In this document: one piece after another, positions 44,730 to 56,018 of the stretch
Position numbering within the stretch: the first letter of the stretch is position 1
How the letters are laid out: every line of letters starts with the position of its first letter
Assembly (NCBI GenBank): GCA_032622095.1
Contig: CP136061.1
Span: 188,614,369-188,678,368 of the forward strand
Origin: Siphonodentalium dalli
Lineage: Eukaryota > Mollusca > Scaphopoda > Gadilida > Siphonodentaliidae
Length of the DNA stretch: 64,000 nucleotides
Reading direction: 5' to 3'
Position numbers and translations under genes: made by a program
The notes under the pieces: generated by a model
Told to the model about the DNA's origin: nothing
Seen by the model: the letters and a program-made list of their open reading frames with translations, nothing else
Databases searched by the model: none

Positions 44730-45140
44730 ATTAGCATTTTTTGGCCCAATTCATCTTACTTCTGTGAGTCCATCTGTCCTTCAGGACAACCACTCTCCAT
44801 CATGGAGTCTAATAGTAATACTGGATGTGAAAATTTTAATCGCTACACACCCACCGATCTCATGGGTAGGGCATGCCCCTTTAAATTACTTTGTTAGCGT
44901 CTAATGACACAAACACAGGCACATGAGGCACAGACAACCTAAAATTACCAGACCAGAGATTATATTTGCAATGAGTGAAAATTGGAAACCACCATCTGTG
45001 ATGTTTTTTTCATGATTGTCAGTTTTCTTTGGGATACTCTGATCTGGATTCAAACGGAAGCCATTTAATGGCTTTAAACTCTTTATAACCTATATGGGTA
45101 TATCTATTCGAGAAATAGATACACCCATATCACGATCTTC
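44730..45140. other. Sequence before the ceramide kinase exon
   Basis: No earlier ceramide kinase exon was recognised here. Includes the short inverted pair 'cctatatgggtatatctatt' / 'aatagatacacccatat' (45089-45129). Confidence 0.35.
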
Positions 45141-45152
45141 CTCTCATTTCAG

Positions 45153-45425
45153 ATCATTGTCAACCTCTAGAAACAATAGACATTCAAGAAGTGGTGGCAG
45201 TTCATAAAGATACACAGGAAAAAAAACTTAAAAAGACCAGCCATGGATCACAAAAAAGTAGTGACTTTGAGATGCACCAGTTGTCACAAACATGCTTCAC
45301 CTTGTACTACGTGAATCGAAGTAACAGTCCTTGCTGGAAATGTAAGCAAGTGACGTTTGAGTGTGAAGATGCCAAATTGTGTGATGGATGGATCCATAAC
45401 ATAAAAAGTCAAATATCTAATTCTG
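45153..45425 (+). CDS. CERK: Ceramide kinase exon A (PH-domain end)
   Basis: Ceramide kinase phosphorylates ceramide to ceramide-1-phosphate at Golgi and plasma membranes. This 273-nt exon follows a strong acceptor (cctctcatttcag, to 45152) and ends at a gtaagt donor (45426). It reads HCQPLETIDIQEVVAVHKD, a low-complexity Lys/Ser loop, then CFTLYYVNRSNSPCWKCKQV, TFECEDAKLCDGWIHNIKSQ and ISNS. The 'F.l.YV.R....W...qVtF.c.....c..W...i' pattern is the second half of the N-terminal PH domain of CERK, with the C-terminal helix Trp. Phase 2 in, phase 1 out; the split Gly codon joins exon B. Earlier exons (PH start) were not found. No stops are present. Confidence 0.88.
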
Positions 45426-45429
45426 GTAA

Positions 45430-45780
45430 GTTTAATATGGCCGAGGCTATTCATTTTTATTCTGCTGCTAGCGGCAGGATAGCCTAATGGCACGATATGG
45501 CTATTATGCCGCTTACTGTCCCGTTTCCAATACTTCGTATTCATTTCCAGTTCATGTCTGGCAACGACATAAAAAAATGCCATAGGAGAAGGATCTGGAC
45601 AGACAACGCCATTTTACCGACGTCTTGTGCTACAACGTGATGGATAAGTACAATTTTGGTGACATCATTTTTGTTGGCAGAATAACCAAACAGGCTATTC
45701 TGCCGCTAGAGGCATAATAAGACAACACTCTCATTCTACCGCTTGCAGCAGAATAGTCTTTCCCATTCATTAACTATGAA
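45430..45780. repeat. Small inverted-repeat element in the CERK intron
   Basis: 'ggctattc...attctgctgctagcgg' near 45442-45474 faces 'ccgcttgcagcagaatag' near 45739-45756, suggesting a decayed MITE. Confidence 0.45.
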
Positions 45781-46299
45781 TCTGATCTGCCAAAATGATT
45801 TTGAGCATTTGGTCAGTGTAATGCTTCCATTTTATGAAGAGACGATTCAGCTTTAAGCCCTTCTTATTTCTTCCCAGTAGTTGGTTTCAGGGTGGAAATT
45901 TCCACTAGTCGCACTGAGAGAGAGACACTTGTGGCCAGAGATCTCAGTGATAGAACATGTATGGGTATGGTAAGGAATCGAGTATAAAATCCAGGTAATA
46001 TCTCATCGCCGAGAAATACTGAAACTGGTCTAACACTTTCGATTTTGGTCAATCTTCATCAGGACCTCAGTGATAGTTATTCCCTGGAGTTTATACTTGA
46101 TTCCTAGCCTCCAAAGCTTAATATGGAGGCATACATGTGATCAATATGGAACCAATAAAAAGTTCATTTCAGTTGGACATATACATGTATATGCATTCAT
46201 GTATGTACCGTACTGATGTTTCATGGTTTGTCTGCAGTTGTCGTTTGAACGAAATCAGACTACTATATTTATAGTAAACCCATACGATTCTAGACTTTT

Positions 46300-48990
46300 G
46301 AAAATTGATCTACCAGTTTTTCCGCTAAGTTGTTCAATAACTGCGTCTTGCAATAAATTGCTCTTGCAACATGAGGTAATTTTAATTGCGTAGGAAGCCA
46401 TTCTATACAAGGCATCAATATATAACAGATAGCTTCCTAGTTCAGCTCGGAAAGCAGAATTAGATGCATATTTTCCAAATCCGAGAATATGTTCGCAGTG
46501 TGATACATGAACTTTTTCACACGATTAACGATCATAATTATGTTTAGTTATTCCTGTTGCCAAAATTTCACTTCCGTATAAGATGATGGGTTCAATTAAT
46601 TTGTCGAATAGTTTTAGGGACGTTTTCAGAGGGAGTGGTGCTTTATTAGCACATGCATGTGTTATTGAAAAGAGAGCCTTTCGCCCTTTTGACGCTCAGG
46701 TTATCCACTGTCTTATGAATTTTCCTGTGTTTGCAAAGGTATTTCAAGATATGTGTATTCGTTAACAATTTTCAATTGATTTCCAGCAAGGAAGAAGTTT
46801 TGGTAAAAGTTTGGTTTTCTAGTTCGAAAAATCATGCATTTGGTCTTATCTGGATTGACTGAGAGAGCATTAATATTCGTGTAAGACTAAGCTATCTAAT
46901 GACCGCTGAAGTCCCTCCGGATTTTCTGACAATAGAACTAAATCATCCGCAAATAATAAGTGCTTTAGTTTGCTAGACCCGATAGACAGTGGGTCACATT
47001 TATCATCAAAAATGCCATCAATGTCATCAATAAATATCTTGAATAATAGAGGGGATAATACAAATCCTTGGCGGACTCCAATTGTTGAGAGGTGTGATGG
47101 GCCAAGTCCCTTACTTGTGTTAGTAATATAAATACTTTAATCATATAGTGATTTACTATCTGCATCGTCTTGCCGGTAATTCCAATTAACTCGATTTTCT
47201 TAAAAAGTATTTGTCGATCAACTGTATCAAATGCTTTCAGAAAATCTACAAACGTTGCATTTGTTTTTTTAGAAGTTATATATTTTTGGATAGACGCATG
47301 AAGAACGAAGGCGCTGTGAATTGTACTTTTGCCAGTGCTAAAACCGAATTTATTTTCACTTATTATGTTATTAATTTCCAGAAATTTAGTCAATCTATTG
47401 TTTATTGAACAATTTGCCCACTGTCACTGATGAACTAAGGGCTATTGCCCGATAGTTATTCGGATCGTCCTTATCTCCCTTTTTGTGTATCAAACTGAGA
47501 ATTGACTTACTCCATTCCGGTGGGTAATACCCTGTTTTAAAAATTATAGTTAACATATGTACAAACTGATCAATCATTAAAGGCACAACGCGCTTGATAA
47601 ATTCATTGGTAATTTGATCTGGGCCTACATCTTTTTATACGCCATTTTTGAAAAAAGGTTGTATTAAGTTATCAGTCTGTCCGTCCGTCTGGCTGTCTGT
47701 CCGTCCGTCCGTCCGTTAACATTTTTGGTTTCCGACCGATAACTCCAGTTTGGATTATTTGATCTGAATCAAAGTTGGTATGTGTATTTTTCAGCTAAAG
47801 ATACAGGCCAAGTTCGAATATGGGTTCTGTCCAATTATTTTTACATGAGTTACGGCCCTTTTTTTTCGACTTAGAATTTGACCGTCTGTTAACATTTTTG
47901 GTTTCCGACCGATAACTCCAGTTTGGATTATTTGATCTGAACCAAAGTTGGTATGTGTATTTCCCAGCTAAAGATACAGGCCAAGTTCGAATATGGGTTC
48001 CGTCCAATTATTTTTAATTGAGTTACAGCCCTTTTTCGACTTAGAATTTGACCGTCTGTTAACATTTTTGGTTTCCGACCGATAACTCCAGTTTGGATTA
48101 TTTGATCTGAACCAAAGTTGGTATGTGTCTTTCTCCCAAAACACAGGTCAAGTTCGAATTCGGGTTCCGCCCCCCAATTTTCACCAGAGTTATGTCCCTT
48201 TTTTACTTAGAATTTTTGCCAATTTGAGGTTTCCGGATGATAACTTTAGTAAATGTGTACTGAATGAAATTAAATTTGGTATGTAGGTTTACTAGCACTA
48301 AAGACAGGTTTTTATGGGCAAACAACGGTCGTATCAAGCCGAGTCTTAGAGGCGGACATGAGGTCTACCGACCTTTTATTCAACTTAGAATTTGACAAAT
48401 TTCATAACATTTTGGTTTCCGACCGATAACTCCAGTTTTGATTATTTGAGCTGAACCAAAGCTGGTATGTGTATTTCCCAGCTGAAACTACAGGCCAAGT
48501 TTGAATATAGGTTCTGTCTAATTATTTTTACATGAGTTATGGCCATTTTTCGACTTAGAATTTGACCACATTTTGGCATTGAATTTAGGGGTATTCTTCA
48601 AATGTAAGCTCAAACTATTATCTTATTTTGCGATAGTACAATTCGAAATGGCTAAAGGGCGTATTTTGCCACGCCCTAGCGATGCTCTTGTTTTGTTTTG
48701 AGTTCACGCCCTGCCTCTAGAATTTCAATTTCCATGATCGGGTCATTATTGAGAGATAAGTCACGTGATATATGTGTCCAAGTTGACGAGAAATCTACAA
48801 TGCCTGGCTGCATAGGACTATAGAGATTTTGAACAAATTCAACAGCTGTATCTGAGTATGTATCGTTCACTGCATTTTCTATTTTTAACTTTGTTATTGC
48901 AGAGGCCATCTATTATGCACCAAAACTGTTTGGGGTTGCCTGTTTCCAATTCATCTAAATTATTATGAAGATCCGCGTAGAACAAAAGAT
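46300..48990 (-). pseudogene. Decayed non-LTR retrotransposon split by a tandem-module insertion
   Basis: Minus-strand pieces in ORF2 order: DLHNNLDELETGNPKQFW (about 48960-48900), then 48909-48676 ending IEILEAGRELKTKQ. After the insertion it resumes at about 47636 with VGPDQITNEFIKRVV, then IFKTGYYPPEWSKSI, PNNYRAIALSSS, ENKFGFSTGKSTIHSA, FVDFLKAFDTVDRQ and LLFADDLVLLSENPEG (about 46960-46910), followed by weak matches to about 46300. Several frameshifts and stops occur. FADD and AFDT keep the palm Asp residues. It lies in the first visible CERK intron, antisense to the gene. Confidence 0.8.
47637..48688. mobile_element. Tandem-module element inserted into the retrotransposon
   Basis: About five modules of about 170 bp (ttggtttccgaccgataact ... 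tttttcgacttagaatttga) follow a TCCGTCC run (47682-47716). The outer ends carry CGCC/GGGCG words (tatacgccattttt and gggcgtattttgccacgccc, a short stem followed by CTAG). It separates adjacent parts of one retrotransposon linker. Confidence 0.75.
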
Positions 48991-48999
48991 TTAAAATTT

Positions 49000-49895
49000 A
49001 TAACCACATCCACTGTACCATTTCAGAGAACACAACGTCTGAACTACGCACAAATACATGTATAAATATTTACTACTTTATTCAGAACGCTTTATTGGGC
49101 ATAAACATTACGGCAATGATTGCACCATAATAGTCATTGCATGTAATTTGTGTATAACAATGACAGTGATGTCTGACTATTTGGATATCAAATTTATGAA
49201 AATAACTTATTTTGGCATGATTATTTGTTATTCCGTCCGGAACACCTCAACAGAGTTTTTTTTTAAATAAAATTTTTGAAAAAAACTAACAATATCGTAA
49301 CATCCACCAGTGTATCCCAAGTCACCCTACCAAATTTGGTTGAAATTGGTCCAGGGGTCTTGGAAAAAAATCTCATACAGACAGCTCCCCGAGAGCTTTC
49401 CGATGAATGGCAACAAGCCATATTTCCGACTAAATCTGAAAAGTTAGCCATAATTCTGCTGTGGTTATGAAGTCGATTACTTAGAGCATTACTGTACATG
49501 CAGGCCTAATTGTAATTTTGAAATGAATTTATTTAAGTAGCTAAGCCAATGTCTGTCATACGCCATGTCAAATTCCCCACATAATTTACCGGGATGTTTG
49601 GGAATTATTATTCATGGATGGACATATTACAAACATGAATCGATGGTCGTAGTCACTCGTAATCGGAATGTGACTGTCAGTTGCTGTACACCAGGCAACT
49701 AATACATAGACAGAACCAAATAGCATGTGAATGTGGTAAACGTTATTGCACTCATTTGTTGTGTCGCAATGTGACAATGAGAGTCATCAGAAATAAAAAT
49801 TGACTACACAGAACGAAACAATCTAATAAGCCTCGAAGTCCTACAATCATTGTTGAGCTGTAATATGGGGTTTTATCTTCAAAATATTCATGCCA
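49000..49895. other. CERK intron stretch without genes
   Basis: Positions 49397-49490 repeat the interior of the MITE at 752-862 with its flank. Otherwise no feature was recognised. Confidence 0.45.
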
Positions 49896-50479
49896 ACCGC
49901 GACTTCAGTGTACCGTATAAAGACGAAATCGACAGCAACTGTGACGGTATTGAAATTCTTACCAATTATAATCGGTATACAAAAATATCGTTCATCACTA
50001 TGTACTCACTACTGGTATATAGAATTTTATTTTCAACAAATTGCTGATCAACAGAATAAACATTTATATCACAATGGGTGGATGCACAAGTTTGCTCAGT
50101 ATGATGTGTTCATTGCTTCTTATGTGCATGAACAATTATTTACCGTTTGGTCACTTAAATCCCAGGGTTTATGTCAATGATACAAAGTATATTAAGCTAT
50201 ATACATGTACCTGCAAATTCCATTTTTAGGCCTGAACAACCCAAGAAGTGTCGACTGTGTTCCATGGTAATCATGTAATATATTACACTCTTTTTTTTGC
50301 ACAAATGTGTTTTACTTGTCACATCCTGGTTTTTATACTTTATTACCATTACACTTCACTGTGCCACAATGTCTTACTGATTCAATTTCAGTTTAAGACA
50401 TAACTGTTCTTGTTTTGTGAAAAATTTGACAAATCTTTCTTTTTTGTGTCTATCTCAAGGTAAAGCATAGAATGAGTTC

Positions 50480-50734
50480 TTAACCCTACCATGACTGGAG
50501 CTTCCTGAAATTTTTCAAAAACCCTGTGCCAATGCATTTTCTTATATATGCGAGTCGGGCGCCTCGCATATATAAGAGAATGCATTGGCCTAATACTATT
50601 TACCTTGACCTTGTAAGCCAGGTATTTTCTTATATATGCGAGGCTCCCTATGGGAGACTCGTATATATAAGAGAATGCACTGGCACAGGATCTTTAATGC
50701 TGCACTAGTGCTGCTCCCATCATGAAAGTATTAA
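50480..50734 (+). mobile_element. Double-hairpin TTAA MITE, copy a1
   Basis: TTAACCCTACCATGACTGG at the left, TTAA at 50731-50734. Two imperfect hairpins built on 'cattctcttatatatgcgag' lie inside. Confidence 0.8.
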
Positions 50735-51124
50735 CCATTTACTGAATGGATTCTCCCATTCATGTTAACCAGTAAAATAGTATACATTGAAATGATCTGT
50801 TATTCATATTGAGGGATGTTCATGAAATACAAGCAGACAGATCATCCAAGGCAGAAGGATTGGTGTTCAGATAATAAGTTCAACAAAAGGCCTATGACAG
50901 TTATTATCTTAACATTTTGTAAGAGAACTACTCGTCAATGAGTATATATAGTAGTCAGTGGGTTCGTTCTAGTCCTATAATCTCAAAATTGGCACTATGG
51001 CTAATAGAAACTACATTGTTCTTAATGTTTAATGTATTAATGACTGAACAAGCTAGACTGACCACCAAACCTAAGATAATCCTACTGTCAATGATTATCC
51101 CACAATGAATATGATTTTAAATTC

Positions 51125-51389
51125 TTAACCCTTTGATGACTGGAGCTTCCTGGATTTTTGCGAAAACCCTGTGCCAATGCATTCTCTTATATATGCGAGT
51201 CGCCCATAGGGCACCTCACATATATAAGAGAATGTATTGGCCTAACAATATTGACCTTGATCATGTAAGCCAGTGTATTCTCTTATATATGCGAGGCTCC
51301 CTATGGGAGACTCACATATATATAAGAGAATGCACTGGCACAGGGTCTTTAATGCTGCACCAGCGCAACTCACGTCATGAAAGGGTTAA
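51125..51389 (+). mobile_element. Double-hairpin TTAA MITE, copy b1
   Basis: Ends TTAACCCTTTGATGAC and GTCATGAAAGGGTTAA, best preserved of the family. Hairpin 1 (51173-51241) and hairpin 2 (51270-51339) each have stems of about 28-30 bp with short loops. Confidence 0.9.
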
Positions 51390-51460
51390 CCCATTGCCTC
51401 ATATTTATTATTAATTTTAACATTAAATATGTGTTAGTTATCCAGACTGAAAAGGTCTTC

Positions 51461-51752
51461 TTAACCCTTTCTATACTAAATGGATTCTCCCACCACCAAG
51501 TTAAAAAATGTACATCGGAATGGTCCAAATGTTGTTGATTTGGAGGCATGTACATGTACAGGTAATTTAAGCAGACGAAAAATATAAAAAAAAGTGCAGT
51601 TCTAAGGAGTCCATTTATTGGGGGAAATGTTCGGATCAGAAGTTCAACACACGACTTATGGTACCTATGGTCGTTTGTTGAACTTATTATCTGAACATTT
51701 CCTATAGGACAACTACTCATCAATGAGTGTTTTTTAGTATAGTAAGGGTTAA
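51461..51752 (+). mobile_element. TTAA MITE (TTAACCCTTTCTATACT family)
   Basis: Ends TTAACCCTTTCTATACTAA and AGTATAGTAAGGGTTAA, with an internal inverted pair (gaaatgttcggatcagaagt / acttattatctgaacatttc). Second copy at 53457-53748; diverged relatives at 1453-1660 and about 50731-50960. Confidence 0.85.
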
Positions 51753-52475
51753 ATAACTTAATCTCTCTGACTCGTCTCTTTATATAATATTTCTTAAACT
51801 CTGTTTTTTGATGATCACTGTTTTTGGGTGTTATTCTGCATTTTCGTCACATTGTTTCTTAAATATTGCAAAAGTAAGAAGCATCATAGAAAGTGAACTT
51901 CAGTGTACCGTATAAAGACGAAATCGACAGCAACTGTGACGGTATTGAAATTCTTACCAATTATAATCGGTATACAAAAATATCGTTCATCACTATGTAC
52001 TCACTACTGGTATATAGAATTTTATTTTCAACAAATTGCTGATCAACAGAATAAACATTTATATCACAATGGGTGGATGCACAAGTTTGCTCAGTATGAT
52101 GTGTTCATTGCTTCTTATGTGCATGAACAATTATTTACCGTTTGGTCACTTAAATCCCAGGGTTTATGTCAATGATACAAAGTATATTAAGCTATATACA
52201 TGTACCTGCAAATTCCATTTTTAGGCCTGAACAACCCAAGAAGTGTCGACTGTGTTCCATGGTAATCATGTAATATATTACACTCTTTTTTTTTGCACAA
52301 ATGTGTTTTACTTGTCACATCCTGGTTTTTATACTTTATTACCATTACACTTCACTGTGCCACAATGTCTTACTGATTCAATTTCAGTTTAAGACATAAC
52401 TGTTCTTGTTTTGTGAAAAATTTGACAAATCTTTCTTTTTTGTGTCTATCTCAAGGTAAAGCATAGAATGAGTTC

Positions 52476-52730
52476 TTAACCCTACCATGACTGGAGCTTC
52501 CTGAAATTTTTCAAAAACCCTGTGCCAATGCATTTTCTTATATATGCGAGTCGGGCGCCTCGCATATATAAGAGAATGCATTGGCCTAATACTATTTACC
52601 TTGACCTTGTAAGCCAGGTATTTTCTTATATATGCGAGGCTCCCTATGGGAGACTCGTATATATAAGAGAATGCACTGGCATAGGGTCTTTAATGCTGCA
52701 CTAGTGCTGCTCCCATCATGAAAGTATTAA
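52476..52730 (+). mobile_element. Double-hairpin TTAA MITE, copy a2
   Basis: Duplicate of 50480-50734 within the second 2-kb unit. Confidence 0.8.
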
Positions 52731-53120
52731 CCATTTACTGAATGGATTCTCCCATTCATGTTAACCAGTAAAATAGTATACATTGAAATGATCTGTTATT
52801 CATATTGAGGGATGTTCAAGAAATACAAGCAGACAGATCATCCAAGGCAGAAGGATTGGTGTTCAGATAATAAGTTCAACAAAAGGCCTATGACAGTTAT
52901 TATCTTAACATTTTGTAAGAGAACTACTCGTCAATGAGTATATATAGTAGTCAGTGGGTTCGTTCTAGTCCTATAATCTCAAAATTGGCACTATGGCTAA
53001 TAGAAACAACATTGTTCTTAATGTTTAATGTATTAATGACTGAACAAGCTAGACTGACCACCAAACCTAAGATAATCCTACTGTCAATGATTATCCCACA
53101 ATGAATATGATTTTAAATTC

Positions 53121-53385
53121 TTAACCCTTTGATGACTGGAGCTTCCTGGATTTTTGCGAAAACCCTGTGCCAATGCATTCTCTTATATATGCGAGTCGCC
53201 CATAGGGCACCTCACATATATAAGAGAATGTATTGGCCTAACAATATTGACCTTGATCATGTAAGCCAGTGCATTCTCTTATATATGCGAGGCTCCCTAT
53301 GGGAGACTCACATATATATAAGAGAATGCACTGGCACAGGGTCTTTAATGCTGCACCAGCGCAACTCACGTCATGAAAGGGTTAA
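53121..53385 (+). mobile_element. Double-hairpin TTAA MITE, copy b2
   Basis: Duplicate of 51125-51389 within the second 2-kb unit; differs at a few bases (for example gccagtgcatt for gccagtgtatt), which improves pairing of hairpin 2. Confidence 0.9.
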
Positions 53386-53456
53386 CCCATTGCCTCATAT
53401 TTATTATTAATTTTAACATTAAATATGTGTTAGTTATCCAGACTGAAAAGGTCTTC

Positions 53457-53748
53457 TTAACCCTTTCTATACTAAATGGATTCTCCCACCACCAAGTTAA
53501 AAAATGTTCATCGGAATGGTCCAAATGTTGTTGATTTGGAGGCATGTACATGTACAGGTAATTTAAGCAGACGAAAAATATAAAAAAAAGTGCAGTTCTA
53601 AGGAGTCCATTTATTGGGGGAAATGTTCGGATCAGAAGTTCAACACACGACTTATGGTACCTATGGTCGTTTGTTGAACTTATTATCTGAACATTTCCTA
53701 TAGGACAACTACTCATCAATGAGTGTTTTTTAGTATAGTAAGGGTTAA
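53457..53748 (+). mobile_element. TTAA MITE (TTAACCCTTTCTATACT family), second copy
   Basis: Duplicate of 51461-51752. Confidence 0.85.
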
Positions 53749-53899
53749 ATAACTTAATCTCTCTGACTCGTCTCTTTATATAATATTTCTTAAACTCTGT
53801 TTTTTGATGATCACTGTTTTTGGGTGTTATTCTGCATTTTCGTCACATTGTTTCTTAAATATTGCAAAAGTAAGAAGCATCATAGAAAGTGAACTGTAT

Positions 53900-56010
53900 G
53901 CAGCTACAGCTATGCTCTAATTTATCGACCCTCCTTGACGACGTTGACTGTCGGTATTACTGTGTTACTCGACTGCCTTGATCCATTTAACCATGATAAA
54001 TCGTACTGCGGCCGACCTTGGTACTGGGTCACCTCGCATTTTTCATACAATGTTTATATGAATTTTATGTTGTGTTTTAAAATCGGTATCATAACCACCC
54101 CAGAGAGTGTATATTTCTGGCATGGCATGATGCTGCATTGATGATGTAATTGTGAATGTCGATCAGTGACCAACTTTGTATGTTGCATAAACCATGATAA
54201 ATTTATTAATTGAAATATTGTTTTGTGTATAGTTTACGTGGTGCTCATGAAAAACTGGACTGGTCATGAATGTGAAAAATTGATGTGGAGTACGGCGGTC
54301 GCAATAAATGAACATGGTGGTTAAAAAATTATTATATACAGTACTAGTACTGCAGTAAGATTACCCGCGGATGCCCCATGTCAAACACGTTACCGTCGTT
54401 GAATGGTGGTACAAATATGGTCATTAATGCCCTACAACCTCGTTAAATGGGTCGATTAATTAGAGCATTTACATGTAGCTTTATATATTGCTGTTTAGCC
54501 AAGCTTGGTTCAAGTTGTGAATTTTCCTTGTCCCATAAACCATTGAGCCATAAACCTAACATCTATACAATCGAGAGATATTTATAATGGAAATGTGGGG
54601 ACAATTACATCTTACAAAACTGAGAACAAAGCTGCATGTTGTGAGCAAGGTTATATCGAATGCCAAATATTTTTCAATGCTCATTAATTTTGTAAGCTAC
54701 TAGTATTATTCAAATAGTTTATTGATTTTTGGAACATTTATAATATGGCCATCAAAATAGCTTGAACAATACTCGATAAACTAATACATGTGTATAGTAT
54801 GCCAAGAAAACCAAAGTCATACAGCGATAATCTCATGGTGACAAGGGGTGGATAGGTCTCATGCACCCCCCCCCCCCCTCCCCCCAACGAGCATCACTTT
54901 TCTCAACAGTTGTAAATCTCATGTCTGAAACAATATTAAATTTAGTTTGATACTTCAGGCCACAAATAGGTTAACATTGTTTTGATAGTTTTTCCCTCAA
55001 ATATCTAGTGTGAGGTTAGTTTGTTCTACCAAAAATCTTATAAATCCCCAGTATTTGACAAACTTCTGTCAGGACTTATAATGCCATCAGTTGGACAAGT
55101 TCCATAAGGCCATATCATGTTGAAAATTTGTGGTACTAGTTTATAAATTTCAATGGGGTGTACATTATAGTTGAAAATTATAAGTTGTACAACTGAGGCC
55201 CGCAAACCGCTGTATAAGTACTGAAACCACATAAATTCATCAGCTGTTATAAGCTTCCCGCGCATGAGTGACACCATCACTCTTTATAGTTATCATGTAT
55301 AGCAAATATACATGTCTTGATATATATAAATTTCATGCTAAAATGATATTTGTCTCAATTGGTGCCCATAACATAGGAACGGCCATGACAACTAATGTTG
55401 TTTTAGCCTTTAGCGGTGTGAGTATGGGGTGGTGTTTTCATCATTAATGACCGTCCCATTGCATGGGGTTGTCCATGCACCTGGACATTTATAACTGCAC
55501 CTTTTGAACCAGACCAGAATTTACAACACACCCTACTAAGACCATTTAGCATACTATTAAACCAACAATTTCAACCTATATTTGGTGTGACATTTCAAGC
55601 TCAAGCATGGAATTTCCAACTGCTGAAAATCTTGACCCAAGTTGGGGGTGCGCTGAGACAAGTAACCCCCACCACCATTTCCCCAACTGTTAAAAATATC
55701 CCAATTGAATATACAGCAGTTAGAAGTTAGAACTTCCAGACACTAAATGCGACATTGTTTGTTCTGATATAGTTTACTGGTCTGTTTGATGTAATTGATG
55801 TTCAGTGTAAAATTGGTTTTTCAAAGGTGGAAGGGGTCATGCAAATTCTAGTTTTCTCATAATTGAGACGTTTTGCCTTTAACAATGTCCTGTCCAATAC
55901 GACACCATGAAATCACCGTCTGTATGTGTCCTATGTTATAAACTAATTACATTGGACCCATTGACATTTGGATTTGGCGACTTTGAAAAAGGTAGTTTTA
56001 ACACCTTTTG
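53900..56010. other. CERK intron stretch, mostly unique sequence
   Basis: A C-tract lies at about 54866-54886; 55560-55690 repeats the modules of 3340-3835. No exon recognised. Confidence 0.45.
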
Positions 56011-56018
56011 AATTTTTA

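Larger units (their letters stand above)
49902..53892 (+). repeat. Near-identical 1995-bp tandem duplication
   Basis: Unit 1 is 49902-51896 and unit 2 is 51897-53892. Differences seen are a T-run length (near 50290/52285) and a handful of substitutions (for example cacaggatc/catagggtc, tgttcatg/tgttcaag, gtacatcgg/gttcatcgg). Each unit holds two double-hairpin MITEs and one other TTAA MITE. Confidence 0.95.

Noticed and set aside
50388-53719. Paired open frames repeated about 1996 bp apart
   Set aside because: They are chance frames across the MITEs, duplicated with the 2-kb unit.
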